A DNA stretch of 64,000 bases from Ardenticatenaceae bacterium (GTDB lineage Bacteria > Chloroflexota > Anaerolineae > Promineifilales > Promineifilaceae). The stretch is taken from positions 62,001 to 126,000 of the forward strand of contig WYBM01000051.1 in assembly GCA_011525915.1 (NCBI GenBank). Direction: 5' to 3'. The notes under the pieces were generated by a model that ran no database searches, had not been told where the DNA came from, and worked only from the letters and a program-made list of their open reading frames with translations. The position numbers were made by a program, and so were the translations under genes. Shown here piece by piece: positions 34,535 to 42,458 of this stretch; the first letter of the stretch is position 1, and each line of letters opens with the position of its first letter.

Positions 34535-35455
34535 ATGCATACCTTACCTGACACGTTTATCCGCACTGTCAGCAGCACCTTTGAGGGGGGTGAAAGCTGG
34601 CTAGCCCAACTGCCCCGGTTGATCGCCACCTGTGAGGCACGCTGGGGGCTGGTGGCTCATCCCCCCTTTCCCGACCTCTCCTACAACTACGCTGCCCCGG
34701 CCACTCTGCCAGATGGCACGGCCATTGTGTTAAAACTGGGGGTGCCCCGCCGCGAACTCTCCACCGAAATTGAGGCGCTGAGGCTGTATGACGGCCGCGC
34801 CATGTGCCGTTTGTTTGATGCCGATGTAGAACAAGGCATTTTGCTGTTAGAACGTTTACAACCCGGACATATGCTCACGACCGTGATCGATGATGACGAA
34901 GCCACCCGCCTGGCCGCCGCCATCATGCGCCGCCTGTGGCGGCCGTTGCCCGCCGACCATAGTTTCCCCTCCGTGGCCGATTGGGCCGGTGGGCTGGCCG
35001 ATTTGCGTGCCGAATTTGACGGTGGCACCGGCCCCTTCCCCAAACGCCTGGTAGAAACGGCCGAAACGCTCTTTGCCGAGTTGTTAGCCTCCAGCACCAC
35101 TCCGGTGCTGCTGCACGGCGACCTGCACCACTACAATATTCTGGCCGCCACCCGCGAACCCTGGCTGGCCATTGACCCCAAAGGCGTCAGCGGCGAACCG
35201 GCCTATGAAGTGGGGGCGCTCATCCGCAACCCTTTGCCCTCCATTTATAAATGGCCGCACCTGGACCGGGTACTGGCCCGCCGCTTTGACATTCTGGCAG
35301 AAATGTTGGCCCTGGACCGGCAGCGGCTGCTGGCCTGGAGCCTGGCGCAGCAGGTGCTCAGCGCCTGGTGGGATTATGAAGACCTGGGGGGTGATGGCTG
35401 GCGGCAAGACATAACACTGGCACAATTGTTGGCCCAGATGATGGGAGCGGCATAG
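34535..35455 (+). CDS. Aminoglycoside/hydroxyurea kinase family protein (streptomycin 6-kinase-like)
   Basis: 306 residues with a protein-kinase-like fold of the APH(6) family. The nucleotide-binding lysine is in GTAIVLKLGVP, the catalytic loop is LLHGDLHHYNIL and the metal motif is LAIDPKGVSGEPAYEVG. The DPKG motif and length fit the PF04655 group, which phosphorylates streptomycin or hydroxyurea. Chromosomal copies may act on other substrates, so resistance should not be assumed. ATG 34535 follows AGAGGG. It lies 65 bp past the racemase gene and may be cotranscribed with it. Confidence 0.85.
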   Translation: MHTLPDTFIRTVSSTFEGGESWLAQLPRLIATCEARWGLVAHPPFPDLSYNYAAPATLPDGTAIVLKLGVPRRELSTEIEALRLYDGRAMCRLFDADVEQGILLLERLQPGHMLTTVIDDDEATRLAAAIMRRLWRPLPADHSFPSVADWAGGLADLRAEFDGGTGPFPKRLVETAETLFAELLASSTTPVLLHGDLHHYNILAATREPWLAIDPKGVSGEPAYEVGALIRNPLPSIYKWPHLDRVLARRFDILAEMLALDRQRLLAWSLAQQVLSAWWDYEDLGGDGWRQDITLAQLLAQMMGAA

Positions 35456-35466
35456 TGGGCACATGC

Positions 35467-35650
35467 CCTGTTATCAGTTTTCAGTTATCAGTATTCAGTA
35501 GGGCCCAACGCCCGTAACTGTCCACTGACCACTGGTCCTGTTATCAGTTTTCAGTTATCAGTAGTCAGTATTCAGTAGGGCCCAACGCCCGTAACTGTCC
35601 ACTGACCACTGATTACTGTCCACTGACCACTGGTTACTGACTTCTGATCA
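35467..35650. repeat. Intergenic heptad element, family B, tandem duplication
   Basis: Two adjacent units of 70 and 77 bp (35467-35536, 35537-35613) share heptads and the core CAGTAGGGCCCAACGCCCGT. The second has one extra heptad (AGTCAGT). Further heptads run to 35650. It lies between two convergent genes. Confidence 0.85.
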
Positions 35651-35656
35651 CTGCTA

Positions 35657-36763
35657 CTAGGATAAATTTTCCAGGGCGTTCAGAATGTGTACGGCCGTAT
35701 CTGGCCATGAAAACCGCCGCACATTCATATACCCCTTTGCTATCAGCGCCTGCCGCAGCGGCTCATCTGCAACCAACCGGCACATTTCCTCAGTAATAGC
35801 ATCTGTGTCCAACGGATCAACCAGCACGGCCGCCTCTTTGGCCACTTCTGGGCAGGAACTGGTGGTAGACGTCAGCACCGGCACGCCACACGCCTGGGCC
35901 TCTAAAATAGGGAAGCCAAACCCCTCGTACAGCGAGGGGTAAAGCACGGCCGTGGCGCCTGAAATCAACGCCGCTTTGTCTTCATCGGCTACAAAGCCGG
36001 GTAAGATGATCTTGGCAGCCAGCGGCTCCTGGAGCTTGGCAACGAGATCCAGGATAGGGCGGGCCAACCAGCCCTTTTTTCCGGCTAACACCAGCTGATG
36101 GGGTAAGCCGCTTTGGGCATAGGCTTGAATCAGGCGTTCCAGATTTTTACGCGGATGGATAGTGCTTATGTAAAGCAAGTAAGGGGAGGTAAGGTGATAC
36201 TTCTGGCGCACGGCCGTCAGGGCCGCTTCATCCTCTATCCGTCGCAAATCGGGGTCTACCCCCGGGTACACTACCTGGATTTTATGGGCGGGAATCCCGT
36301 CAAACTGCATCAGGTCGTCTTTGGTGGTATGCGAATCAGCAAAAACGTGTTGAGCGCGACGGCCGTTGTGCCGGGTGCTCCACTTCAGGTAAGCCAACTG
36401 CCGGCGAGGATGTGCCTTGGGAAAATGATGATAGCCCAGATCATGAACGGTGGCGGCAGCACGGCCGTGGTAATGAAAAGGAATGACATGCGCGGGCGTA
36501 AAAAAGACATCCGGTGGGTGCTGCTGCAATTCCTGCACCAGCCGTCGGTGTGTCCACAAGCGCAGGTAAGGCATGATCACCGGCGTCACGTGGGGTGCGT
36601 CGGGGAAAAGGTCAGCCGCCGGCGGCTGGTTAAAATAAAGGCGAAGTGTGTGTGTTCTGGCTGCCGCCAGGGGGATGAGGGCATGAATGAGAAAATAGGT
36701 ATAGGCTTCTGTACCTGTGCGCTGCCCGGATACGGCCCGACTGGCGTCAATTCCAATAAGCAT
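35657..36763 (-). CDS. Glycosyltransferase family 4 (GT-B)
   Basis: 368 residues. Retaining GT-B fold with an N-terminal acceptor domain (MLIGIDASRAVSGQRTGTE) and C-terminal nucleotide-sugar domain. ISTIHPRKNLERLIQAY and the E-x7-E motif in YPSLYEGFGFPILEAQACG are diagnostic. No membrane helix. It ends a minus-strand run that begins at sat. It is closely similar in layout to the gene at 58550, so the two probably catalyse related mannosyl- or glucosyl-type transfers in surface glycan synthesis. Donor and acceptor are not deducible. Confidence 0.9.
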   Translation of the reverse strand: MLIGIDASRAVSGQRTGTEAYTYFLIHALIPLAAARTHTLRLYFNQPPAADLFPDAPHVTPVIMPYLRLWTHRRLVQELQQHPPDVFFTPAHVIPFHYHGRAAATVHDLGYHHFPKAHPRRQLAYLKWSTRHNGRRAQHVFADSHTTKDDLMQFDGIPAHKIQVVYPGVDPDLRRIEDEAALTAVRQKYHLTSPYLLYISTIHPRKNLERLIQAYAQSGLPHQLVLAGKKGWLARPILDLVAKLQEPLAAKIILPGFVADEDKAALISGATAVLYPSLYEGFGFPILEAQACGVPVLTSTTSSCPEVAKEAAVLVDPLDTDAITEEMCRLVADEPLRQALIAKGYMNVRRFSWPDTAVHILNALENLS

Positions 36764-36777
36764 GACGATTCCCTAAA

Positions 36778-37353
36778 TTATTCACAGCCCGGCTCAATCT
36801 CTAAATAATCCTGAGCCACCCAGCCTTCATCGCCGGTAACCACAGAACTGATTTTACGCCAGACCAACCCATTGACCTCTTGTAATGGTTCATCAGTGAC
36901 CAGGGTAATCAGCGTAGATTCAGGTAAGGTGGTGATCTCTTCGCCGCCGGGGGCTGTACGCAAGAGCAAGCCGTTCCCTTGTGTTCCCTGCACCACCGCC
37001 CGACAAATAATAGGCGTAGGCGTAGGCGTAGGCAGCGATGTATCTTCTGTGGGCGTGGGTGATAAGGTGGGGGGGACAACTTCGATTTCAGGGACAGGGG
37101 TATTGGTTTCTACACCTTCAACCACCTCACCAGCTTCCGCCGCTTCTTCGGCCACAGATTGTTGAAGCTGCAGCCACAAAAAGCCAATCGCGGCCAGAAA
37201 AAACAATACGCTGCCGGCCAACGTCAGGCTGGCCCGGCGCAAAATCGCCTCCCGCTCCAGGGTATAAAAGCGGGCACCGCCGCGGCGAATGCTGCGATAC
37301 GTGGCAAAGGCAGCAAAAAGCGCCACCAGGGTAAGGGCAATTGGAATAAACAT
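36778..37353 (-). CDS. Membrane-anchored SH3-like domain protein
   Basis: 191 residues. Two hydrophobic helices (IALTLVALFAAFATY near the N-terminus and LAGSVLFFLAAIGFLWL at about 49-66) are followed by an acidic Thr/Pro linker (PTLSPTPTEDTSLPTPTPTP) and a C-terminal bacterial SH3-like domain (VQGTQGNGLLLRTAPGG to GWVAQDYLEI), a fold that often binds cell-wall peptides. The domain should face outward. It lies 7 bp downstream of tsaC and 15 bp upstream of the glycosyltransferase, so all are likely cotranscribed. Confidence 0.8.
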   Translation of the reverse strand: MFIPIALTLVALFAAFATYRSIRRGGARFYTLEREAILRRASLTLAGSVLFFLAAIGFLWLQLQQSVAEEAAEAGEVVEGVETNTPVPEIEVVPPTLSPTPTEDTSLPTPTPTPIICRAVVQGTQGNGLLLRTAPGGEEITTLPESTLITLVTDEPLQEVNGLVWRKISSVVTGDEGWVAQDYLEIEPGCE

Positions 37354-37359
37354 ACAACG

Positions 37360-37986
37360 TTAGTGGATAACGGCTGGCCCTGGGCGCAGGATAACCGGCG
37401 CCTGACCAGTACAGTCAATAATCGTAGAAGCCTGTCCCCTGGGCGCTGGCCCGGCATCTAACACGGCCGTCACCAGGCCACCCAGCGCCGCCAGCGCTTC
37501 ACCGGCCGTAGTTGCTGGCGGCTGGCCAGAGAGGTTGGCGCTGGTCACGGCCATAGCGCCACCAGCCGCCCGGATCACGGCCCGTGCCGCTTCATGATGG
37601 GGAATGCGCACCGCCACGGTATCCCCTGGTGAAAGCACATCTGGCAAATCCAGGCGTTTGGGCAGAACAATGGTTAGGGGGCCCGGCCAGTGTTGCGCTA
37701 TAAAAACCAGGGCGGTCTCAGGCACATGCCTGGCAACTTTAGGCAGGGTCGAAACGTCGGCGATAAGGATGGGTATGGCTTTTTGCCACGGCCGTTGCTT
37801 CACCCGGTACAGCTCGATAATCGCCTCCCTATGAAAAGCATTACACCCCACACCATAAACGGTGTCGGTGGGAATAACCACCAGGTGGCCAGATTTAACG
37901 TAAACGGCCGTTTGAGCCACATCATCGGGCCGGTCGGCATACAGGTGATGCGTCACCAGCTTTTCCTCAGTTCCCACTTTCTTCAC
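37360..37986 (-). CDS. tsaC: L-threonylcarbamoyladenylate synthase
   Basis: 208 residues of the YrdC/Sua5 family. It makes threonylcarbamoyl-AMP from threonine, bicarbonate and ATP, the first step of the t6A37 modification of ANN-decoding tRNAs. The signature VIPTDTVYGVGCNAF, the basic KQRPWQKAIPILI segment, HWPGPLTIVL and AVTSANLSGQPP are present, and STIIDC closes the active site. It has only the YrdC domain, without the Sua5 C-terminal domain. It overlaps prmC by 20 bp. Confidence 0.95.
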   Translation of the reverse strand: MKKVGTEEKLVTHHLYADRPDDVAQTAVYVKSGHLVVIPTDTVYGVGCNAFHREAIIELYRVKQRPWQKAIPILIADVSTLPKVARHVPETALVFIAQHWPGPLTIVLPKRLDLPDVLSPGDTVAVRIPHHEAARAVIRAAGGAMAVTSANLSGQPPATTAGEALAALGGLVTAVLDAGPAPRGQASTIIDCTGQAPVILRPGPAVIH

Positions 37987-38824
37987 CTCCGCTCTCTATG
38001 ACCACCACCCGATCATGCCCGGCAAAATCTGGCATCAGGCTGACCGCTGCCTCTGGGAAAAAGGTGTGCGCCATGTGGGTCACGGCCGTTCCCTGCCGCC
38101 AGCCAATCTCCAGAAAAATGGCTCCGCCCGGAGAAAGTTTGTGCCTCGCCTGGGACAGTAACCGTCGGATAATGTCTAAGCCATCTGGCCCCCCTTTAAG
38201 GGCCAGCGTTGGTTCATACCATTTTACCCCATCGTCAAGGGCCGTCCACTCATCATCTGTCACATAGGGGAGATTGGCCACAACTATGTCTAGCCCCGGC
38301 GCCAGGGGGTGGAGCAAGTCACCCTGGTAAAAAGCGACACGGCCTGGCGCCAACCGGGCCGCATTTTGGCGGGCGACGGTCAGAGCGTCAGCCGACATAT
38401 CGACAGCCTCAACAGCGGCCGTAGGCAGCCGCCGGGCCAGGGCAATGGCAATACAGCCGCTGCCGGTGCCAATGTCGGCCAGCCGCTGCGCGTGGTGGGC
38501 AGTGGCCCAGGCTGCGGCTATTTCTACCAATTGCTCTGTTTCCGGGCGGGGAATAAGAACGGCCGGGGTCACCGTCACGTCAAAGTCAAAAAAAGGGGCG
38601 GTGCCGATGAGGTAAGGCAGCGGTTCATGCTGTTGGGCCCGCGCCAGAAGCTGCTGATAACCGGCTTGTTGTTCGGCCGTCAGCGCTGTGTCCCCGTGGG
38701 CGATCAAGTAGCTGTGGGAATGTTGTAGAATGTGCTGTAAGAGCAGGCGGGCATCAAGAGTGGGGGTGGCAGAAGTGTTGAGGGTGCTGCGGCCGTAGGC
38801 CAGAGCCTCGTCAAGGGTCATCAC
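37967..38824 (-). CDS. prmC: Release factor glutamine methyltransferase
   Basis: 285 residues. It methylates the GGQ glutamine of release factors, here presumably PrfA encoded at 3495-4580. The N-terminal helical domain precedes PVLIPRPETEQLV-type segment (AVLIPRPETEQLVEIA), the SAM loop ADIGTGSGCIAIALAR and the catalytic NPPY-equivalent VVANLPYVTDDEW. The motif reads NLPY rather than NPPY, a variant I have seen described in the family. prmC is usually next to prfA; here the genes are 33 kb apart and prmC is followed by tsaC. Confidence 0.94.
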   Translation of the reverse strand: MMTLDEALAYGRSTLNTSATPTLDARLLLQHILQHSHSYLIAHGDTALTAEQQAGYQQLLARAQQHEPLPYLIGTAPFFDFDVTVTPAVLIPRPETEQLVEIAAAWATAHHAQRLADIGTGSGCIAIALARRLPTAAVEAVDMSADALTVARQNAARLAPGRVAFYQGDLLHPLAPGLDIVVANLPYVTDDEWTALDDGVKWYEPTLALKGGPDGLDIIRRLLSQARHKLSPGGAIFLEIGWRQGTAVTHMAHTFFPEAAVSLMPDFAGHDRVVVIESGGEESGN

Positions 38825-38867
38825 AGGATGAAGGGCCAGGTGCCTGAAGCGCCTGACCCTTCCCAGG

Positions 38868-39416
38868 TTATGCCAGTTCCGCTACCGGAATCAGGCCACG
38901 TTTTTCTAATTCGGCGATAATTTTGCCCGCGCTCTCAGCCACTGTTTCCAGATCGGTACGCAGATGAATATCTGGGCTGGCCGGCGCTTCAAAGGGGTCA
39001 GAAATACCGGTAAAGTTGGGGATTTCCCCGGCAATCGCTTTTTTGTACATCCCTTTGACATCACGCCCTATCACGACCTCCAGGGGAGCATCTATAAACA
39101 CCTCCAGAAAGTTGGTGGTTTCGGCGCGCACGTGATCTCGCACCGCCTGGTAAGGCGAGATGAAGGAGCAAATGCAGCCCACGCCGTTGCGCGAGAGCAG
39201 TTTGGCCACAAAGGTGACCCGCTCAATGTTCTTGGCCCGGTCTTCAGCCGAGAAACCTAAGTCTTTGGTGAGGCTTTCCCGCACGACATCACCGTCCAGG
39301 CGTTCCAGGCGCAGGCCACGGCCGTCCAACTGCCGCAGCATTTCCAGGGCTACTGTGGTCTTCCCCGCACCGGAAAGACCCGTCATCCATACCACAAAAC
39401 CTTGTTGTTCATTCAT
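38868..39416 (-). CDS. cysC: Adenylylsulfate (APS) kinase, stand-alone
   Basis: 182 residues. It phosphorylates APS to PAPS. P-loop MTGLSGAGKTTVALEM, LDGDVVRESLTKDLGFSAEDR, and the lid region FTGISDPFEAPASPDIHLRT are canonical. It lies 122 bp downstream of a bifunctional sat-cysC gene, so the cell encodes two APS kinase domains in one cluster. PAPS serves assimilation or sulfation of glycans or lipids; no cysH or sulfotransferase is visible in the window. Confidence 0.95.
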   Translation of the reverse strand: MNEQQGFVVWMTGLSGAGKTTVALEMLRQLDGRGLRLERLDGDVVRESLTKDLGFSAEDRAKNIERVTFVAKLLSRNGVGCICSFISPYQAVRDHVRAETTNFLEVFIDAPLEVVIGRDVKGMYKKAIAGEIPNFTGISDPFEAPASPDIHLRTDLETVAESAGKIIAELEKRGLIPVAELA

Positions 39417-39538
39417 AGTTAAAATCCTTGTTTATGCAGAAGGCATCTAGAGAGGCAGGCTGTCCCAGGTAAACCACACCAAGGTTTCGCAAATCCAGCG
39501 CACCGGTCTGGTATGGTTTACAATCTGAAACAGTGTAC

Positions 39539-41263
39539 TTAATGTGGCTTTACAAATCCTTGTTCAATGAGATGATTTAAAATCATACGCGCATTTTCTT
39601 CAGGGGAGTTAACCACCGTTTCAATGCGAATTTCGGGGTGGCGCGGAGCTTCATACGGGTCATCAACACCAGTGAACCCGGTGATCTGCCCATTGCGTGC
39701 CTGCGCGTACAACCCTTTGGTATCGCGGCTTTCACACACCTCCAAGGGGGTGTCCACAAACACCTCGACGTAATGCCCCTTGTCAAAACCACCACGCACG
39801 TCATTACGGGTAGCCCGGTAGGGGGACACGGCCGCGCAAATGGTAATACCGCCATGCCGCACAATTTCCGCCGACACATATCCAATACGCCGTACGTGGT
39901 CATCGCGGTCTTCTTTGCTGTACCCCAACCCTTCACTGAAATGGGTACGGACCACATCACCATCAAGCAGAGTAACGTTACGGCCGTGTTCTTGCAGCAG
40001 TGTCGTTAACACGGCGGCCGTGGTGGACTTCCCGGCATTATGTAAACCTGTTAGCCAGATACACACCCCCTGCCGATGCCGGGGAGGGTATGTCTCGCCT
40101 AAAATCTCGGCTACCGGCTGCCGCGTGAACCAGGCCGGCAGCAGCTGCCCTTTGTGCAGGTACTCTTCCCGCACCTGGGTACCTGAGATATTGGCCGTTT
40201 TCACTTCTGGCGTCACCTTGGTGATCTCCTCATACCGCCCTTCTTCCGGCAGGTAGACCAGCATTTGGAAAGGCACCACGGTAACCCCAATCTCATCGCT
40301 GAAGCTTTGCACCAAATCCTGAGCGTCATAAGGTCCATAAAACGGTTTGCCCTCGGAATCATTGCCGGGCCCGGCATGGTCCCGACCTACAATCAGGTGA
40401 TTTGCCCCATAATTGCGGCGGATGATGGCGTGCCAGAGGGCCTCGCGCGGCCCACCCATGCGCATGGCCAGCGGCAGCAGCGACAGCAAAACGCGGTCTG
40501 GGTCATAATAATTGGCCGCCAGCGCCCGGTAAGTACGCACACGCGTAAAGTAATCTACATCGCCTGGTTTGGTCATGCCCACCACCGGGTGCAGCAGCAA
40601 GACCCCGTCTTTATCTTCAATGGCTCGTTTGGTTAATTCTTCATGAACGCGGTGCATGGGGTTGCGTGTCTGGAAGGCAACCACATTTTGGTGGCCATAG
40701 GTTTGCAACTTGGCCCGTGTTTCGGCCGGGGTCAGGCGTAAATCTTTGAAGTCGTAATGCGGCGGCAGCTTTAAAACCTGCATCGGGCCAGAAATGTTAC
40801 GCCGGCCCCAACGATGCATTTCGGCCACCATGGGGTGACGTAAGTCTTGCGTGCCAAACGCTTTCTGGGCCACTTCTTCCAGGTCCCAGGCATAAACCTC
40901 GGCTACCGTCATCACTGCCAGCAGATCATTTTGCGGGTCACGCAGAGCAACCTCCTGCCCCACCTCAACCTGCACATCATCATCGATGGGCAGCGTAATG
41001 GGCATGGGGAAAACACAGCCGTTTGTCAGGCGCATGGTGTCCAACACGCTCTGATGATCGGCCTGCCCCATAAAACGATCCAGGGGCGAAAAGGCCCCTA
41101 CCGCCAGCAGTTCCAGATCACATACTGACCGATCTGACAGGCGCACAGAAGGCAAGCGGTTAGCATCATGGCTTAATTCCGCCGCTTCCGCGGCGGAGAC
41201 AAGCAGGTTAACCAATTCACCACCATAAGGTGGAATAAGTGTAGATTCTTTTACCGGTATCAA
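39539..41263 (-). CDS. Bifunctional sulfate adenylyltransferase/APS kinase
   Basis: 574 residues from TTG at 41263, chosen because AAAAGGGG lies just upstream and homologues begin IPVKxSTLIPPxGG; the longer frame would start inside the U-tract of a leader hairpin. Residues 1-385 are ATP sulfurylase, with QTRNPMHRVHEEL, HPVVGMTKPGDVDYFTR and VGRDHAGPGNDSEG. Residues 390-574 are an APS kinase domain with P-loop LTGLHNAGKSTTAAVL and LDGDVVRTHFSEGLGYSKEDR. His-Asn replaces the usual Ser/Pro-Gly in the P-loop, with the GKS core intact. Together the domains convert sulfate to PAPS. Confidence 0.95.
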   Translation of the reverse strand: MIPVKESTLIPPYGGELVNLLVSAAEAAELSHDANRLPSVRLSDRSVCDLELLAVGAFSPLDRFMGQADHQSVLDTMRLTNGCVFPMPITLPIDDDVQVEVGQEVALRDPQNDLLAVMTVAEVYAWDLEEVAQKAFGTQDLRHPMVAEMHRWGRRNISGPMQVLKLPPHYDFKDLRLTPAETRAKLQTYGHQNVVAFQTRNPMHRVHEELTKRAIEDKDGVLLLHPVVGMTKPGDVDYFTRVRTYRALAANYYDPDRVLLSLLPLAMRMGGPREALWHAIIRRNYGANHLIVGRDHAGPGNDSEGKPFYGPYDAQDLVQSFSDEIGVTVVPFQMLVYLPEEGRYEEITKVTPEVKTANISGTQVREEYLHKGQLLPAWFTRQPVAEILGETYPPRHRQGVCIWLTGLHNAGKSTTAAVLTTLLQEHGRNVTLLDGDVVRTHFSEGLGYSKEDRDDHVRRIGYVSAEIVRHGGITICAAVSPYRATRNDVRGGFDKGHYVEVFVDTPLEVCESRDTKGLYAQARNGQITGFTGVDDPYEAPRHPEIRIETVVNSPEENARMILNHLIEQGFVKPH

Positions 41264-41291
41264 TGTATTACCCCTTTTCAGCAGTACCCTT

Positions 41292-41336
41292 CGCAAAAAA
41301 ACAGCCCTACCAATGCTTGTGGTGTGTGGGCTGTTT
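41292..41336 (-). terminator. Leader hairpin with U-tract ahead of sat-cysC (candidate attenuator)
   Basis: On the minus strand AAACAGCCC (41336-41328) pairs with GGGCTGTTT (41307-41299) and is followed by TTTT, making a run of seven T. There is no upstream gene on this strand for it to terminate; it lies between a promoter at 41472-41499 and the start at 41263. Confidence 0.7.
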
Positions 41337-41471
41337 GTGGAATTTGAAAGTTACTGCGTATGATGTTATGGTATTTTGTTTGTGCGCTTAATCACAAACA
41401 TGTTTAACTTACGCCGCTAAACTTACAGGCACACTAACAAAAATTGTGACCCTGATCGTATTGGCGCCCGC

Positions 41472-41499
41472 ATTGTACGTATTTTACACGTTTGTGCAA
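41472..41499 (-). promoter_or_regulatory. Promoter for the sat-cysC operon
   Basis: -35 TTGCAC (41499-41494), 16-bp spacer, -10 TACAAT (41477-41472) on the minus strand, giving a leader of about 200 nt before the TTG start. The leader also contains GTTTGTG...CGCACAAAC, another possible hairpin. Confidence 0.6.
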
Positions 41500-41516
41500 T
41501 GGCTCCTGACGTGTGC

Positions 41517-41544
41517 TTTACGCCAAGGGGTTTCCTCGTATAAT
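41517..41544 (+). promoter_or_regulatory. Promoter for the exopolysaccharide operon
   Basis: -35 TTTACG (41517-41522), 16-bp spacer, -10 TATAAT (41539-41544), about 80 bp before the methyltransferase start. It is divergent from the sat promoter with about 18 bp between the -35 boxes. Confidence 0.6.
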
Positions 41545-41624
41545 ACGCGGGCTGGCGCACCGCTCGCACACCAGGCAGCACAAGCTGGCCCGCTATTTTG
41601 AACTTCAAAAGTGATAATGCAAGG

Positions 41625-42458
41625 ATGGACAATTCTAAATCAGTGCAACTAGAAGAAACATTAGGGAAGCCGGATATACACAAGCAGTGGGAACAGGCGT
41701 TCCGTACACCGGCTAACGAGCAATTTTACGAGATGGTTTTTGACATGCTGGTGGCGACAATGGCGCTGCCACCAGGGGCAACCTGCCTGGACGCCGGGTG
41801 TGGTATAGGGGCACATTCGATGCGGCTGGCAAAGCGAGGGTTGCAGGTCACGGCCGTGGATTTTGCGGAAAGCGTACTGGCGGGCGTACGCGCCAACGTG
41901 GCCACCCAAGGGCTGGACGAGCGCATCCACATACAATCAGAGAATATCCTGGCGCTTTCCTTTGCCGACAAGCGCTTTGATTGTGTGCTTTGTTGGGGGG
42001 TTTTAATGCACATCAGTCAGGTAGAAACGGCCGTGGCCGAACTGGCCCGTGTGGTCAAACCAGGCGGATTCCTAATCCTCGCCGAGGACAACATGTCATC
42101 CTGGCAAGCCTGGCTGCGACGCGGTAAAGCCTGGGTTCAAAAAGGGCGCGGCCAGGCAGAAAAAACAGCAGCCGGCCTGGATTATTGGACGGTCACTCCG
42201 GCCGGTAAACTGCTGGCCCGCGAAGCCAACATTCATTGGCTCACTGAGACCCTGACCGGGCACGGCCTGACACTACATCAACGGCGCGCCGGGCAGTTTA
42301 CCACCCTATACACGCGGGCAAAGCTGCCTGCCGTGGCCCGCCTCATTCACAGCTTCAACCGCTTCTGGTTTCAAAACATCAAGTGGCCCCAACCGGCCTT
42401 CAGCAACCTGATCATCATGAAAAAACCACATAACCATGGCCAGAGGGTAACTTCTTGA
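41625..42458 (+). CDS. SAM-dependent class I methyltransferase
   Basis: 277 residues from ATG at 41625; an in-frame TTG at 41598 is possible and neither has a strong ribosome binding site. SAM motif I is CLDAGCGIGAHSMRLA, the acidic loop is VTAVDFAESVLAG and the post-I block is FDCVLCWGVLMHI. It resembles UbiE/COQ5-type small-molecule methyltransferases. As first gene of a polysaccharide operon it probably methylates a sugar or glycolipid. Its stop overlaps the next gene start in TTGA. Confidence 0.87.
   Translation: MDNSKSVQLEETLGKPDIHKQWEQAFRTPANEQFYEMVFDMLVATMALPPGATCLDAGCGIGAHSMRLAKRGLQVTAVDFAESVLAGVRANVATQGLDERIHIQSENILALSFADKRFDCVLCWGVLMHISQVETAVAELARVVKPGGFLILAEDNMSSWQAWLRRGKAWVQKGRGQAEKTAAGLDYWTVTPAGKLLAREANIHWLTETLTGHGLTLHQRRAGQFTTLYTRAKLPAVARLIHSFNRFWFQNIKWPQPAFSNLIIMKKPHNHGQRVTS

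Noticed and set aside
34535-35455. Streptomycin-kinase-like gene as an acquired resistance gene
   Set aside because: No mobile element flanks it and its sequence style matches the neighbours; it looks chromosomal.
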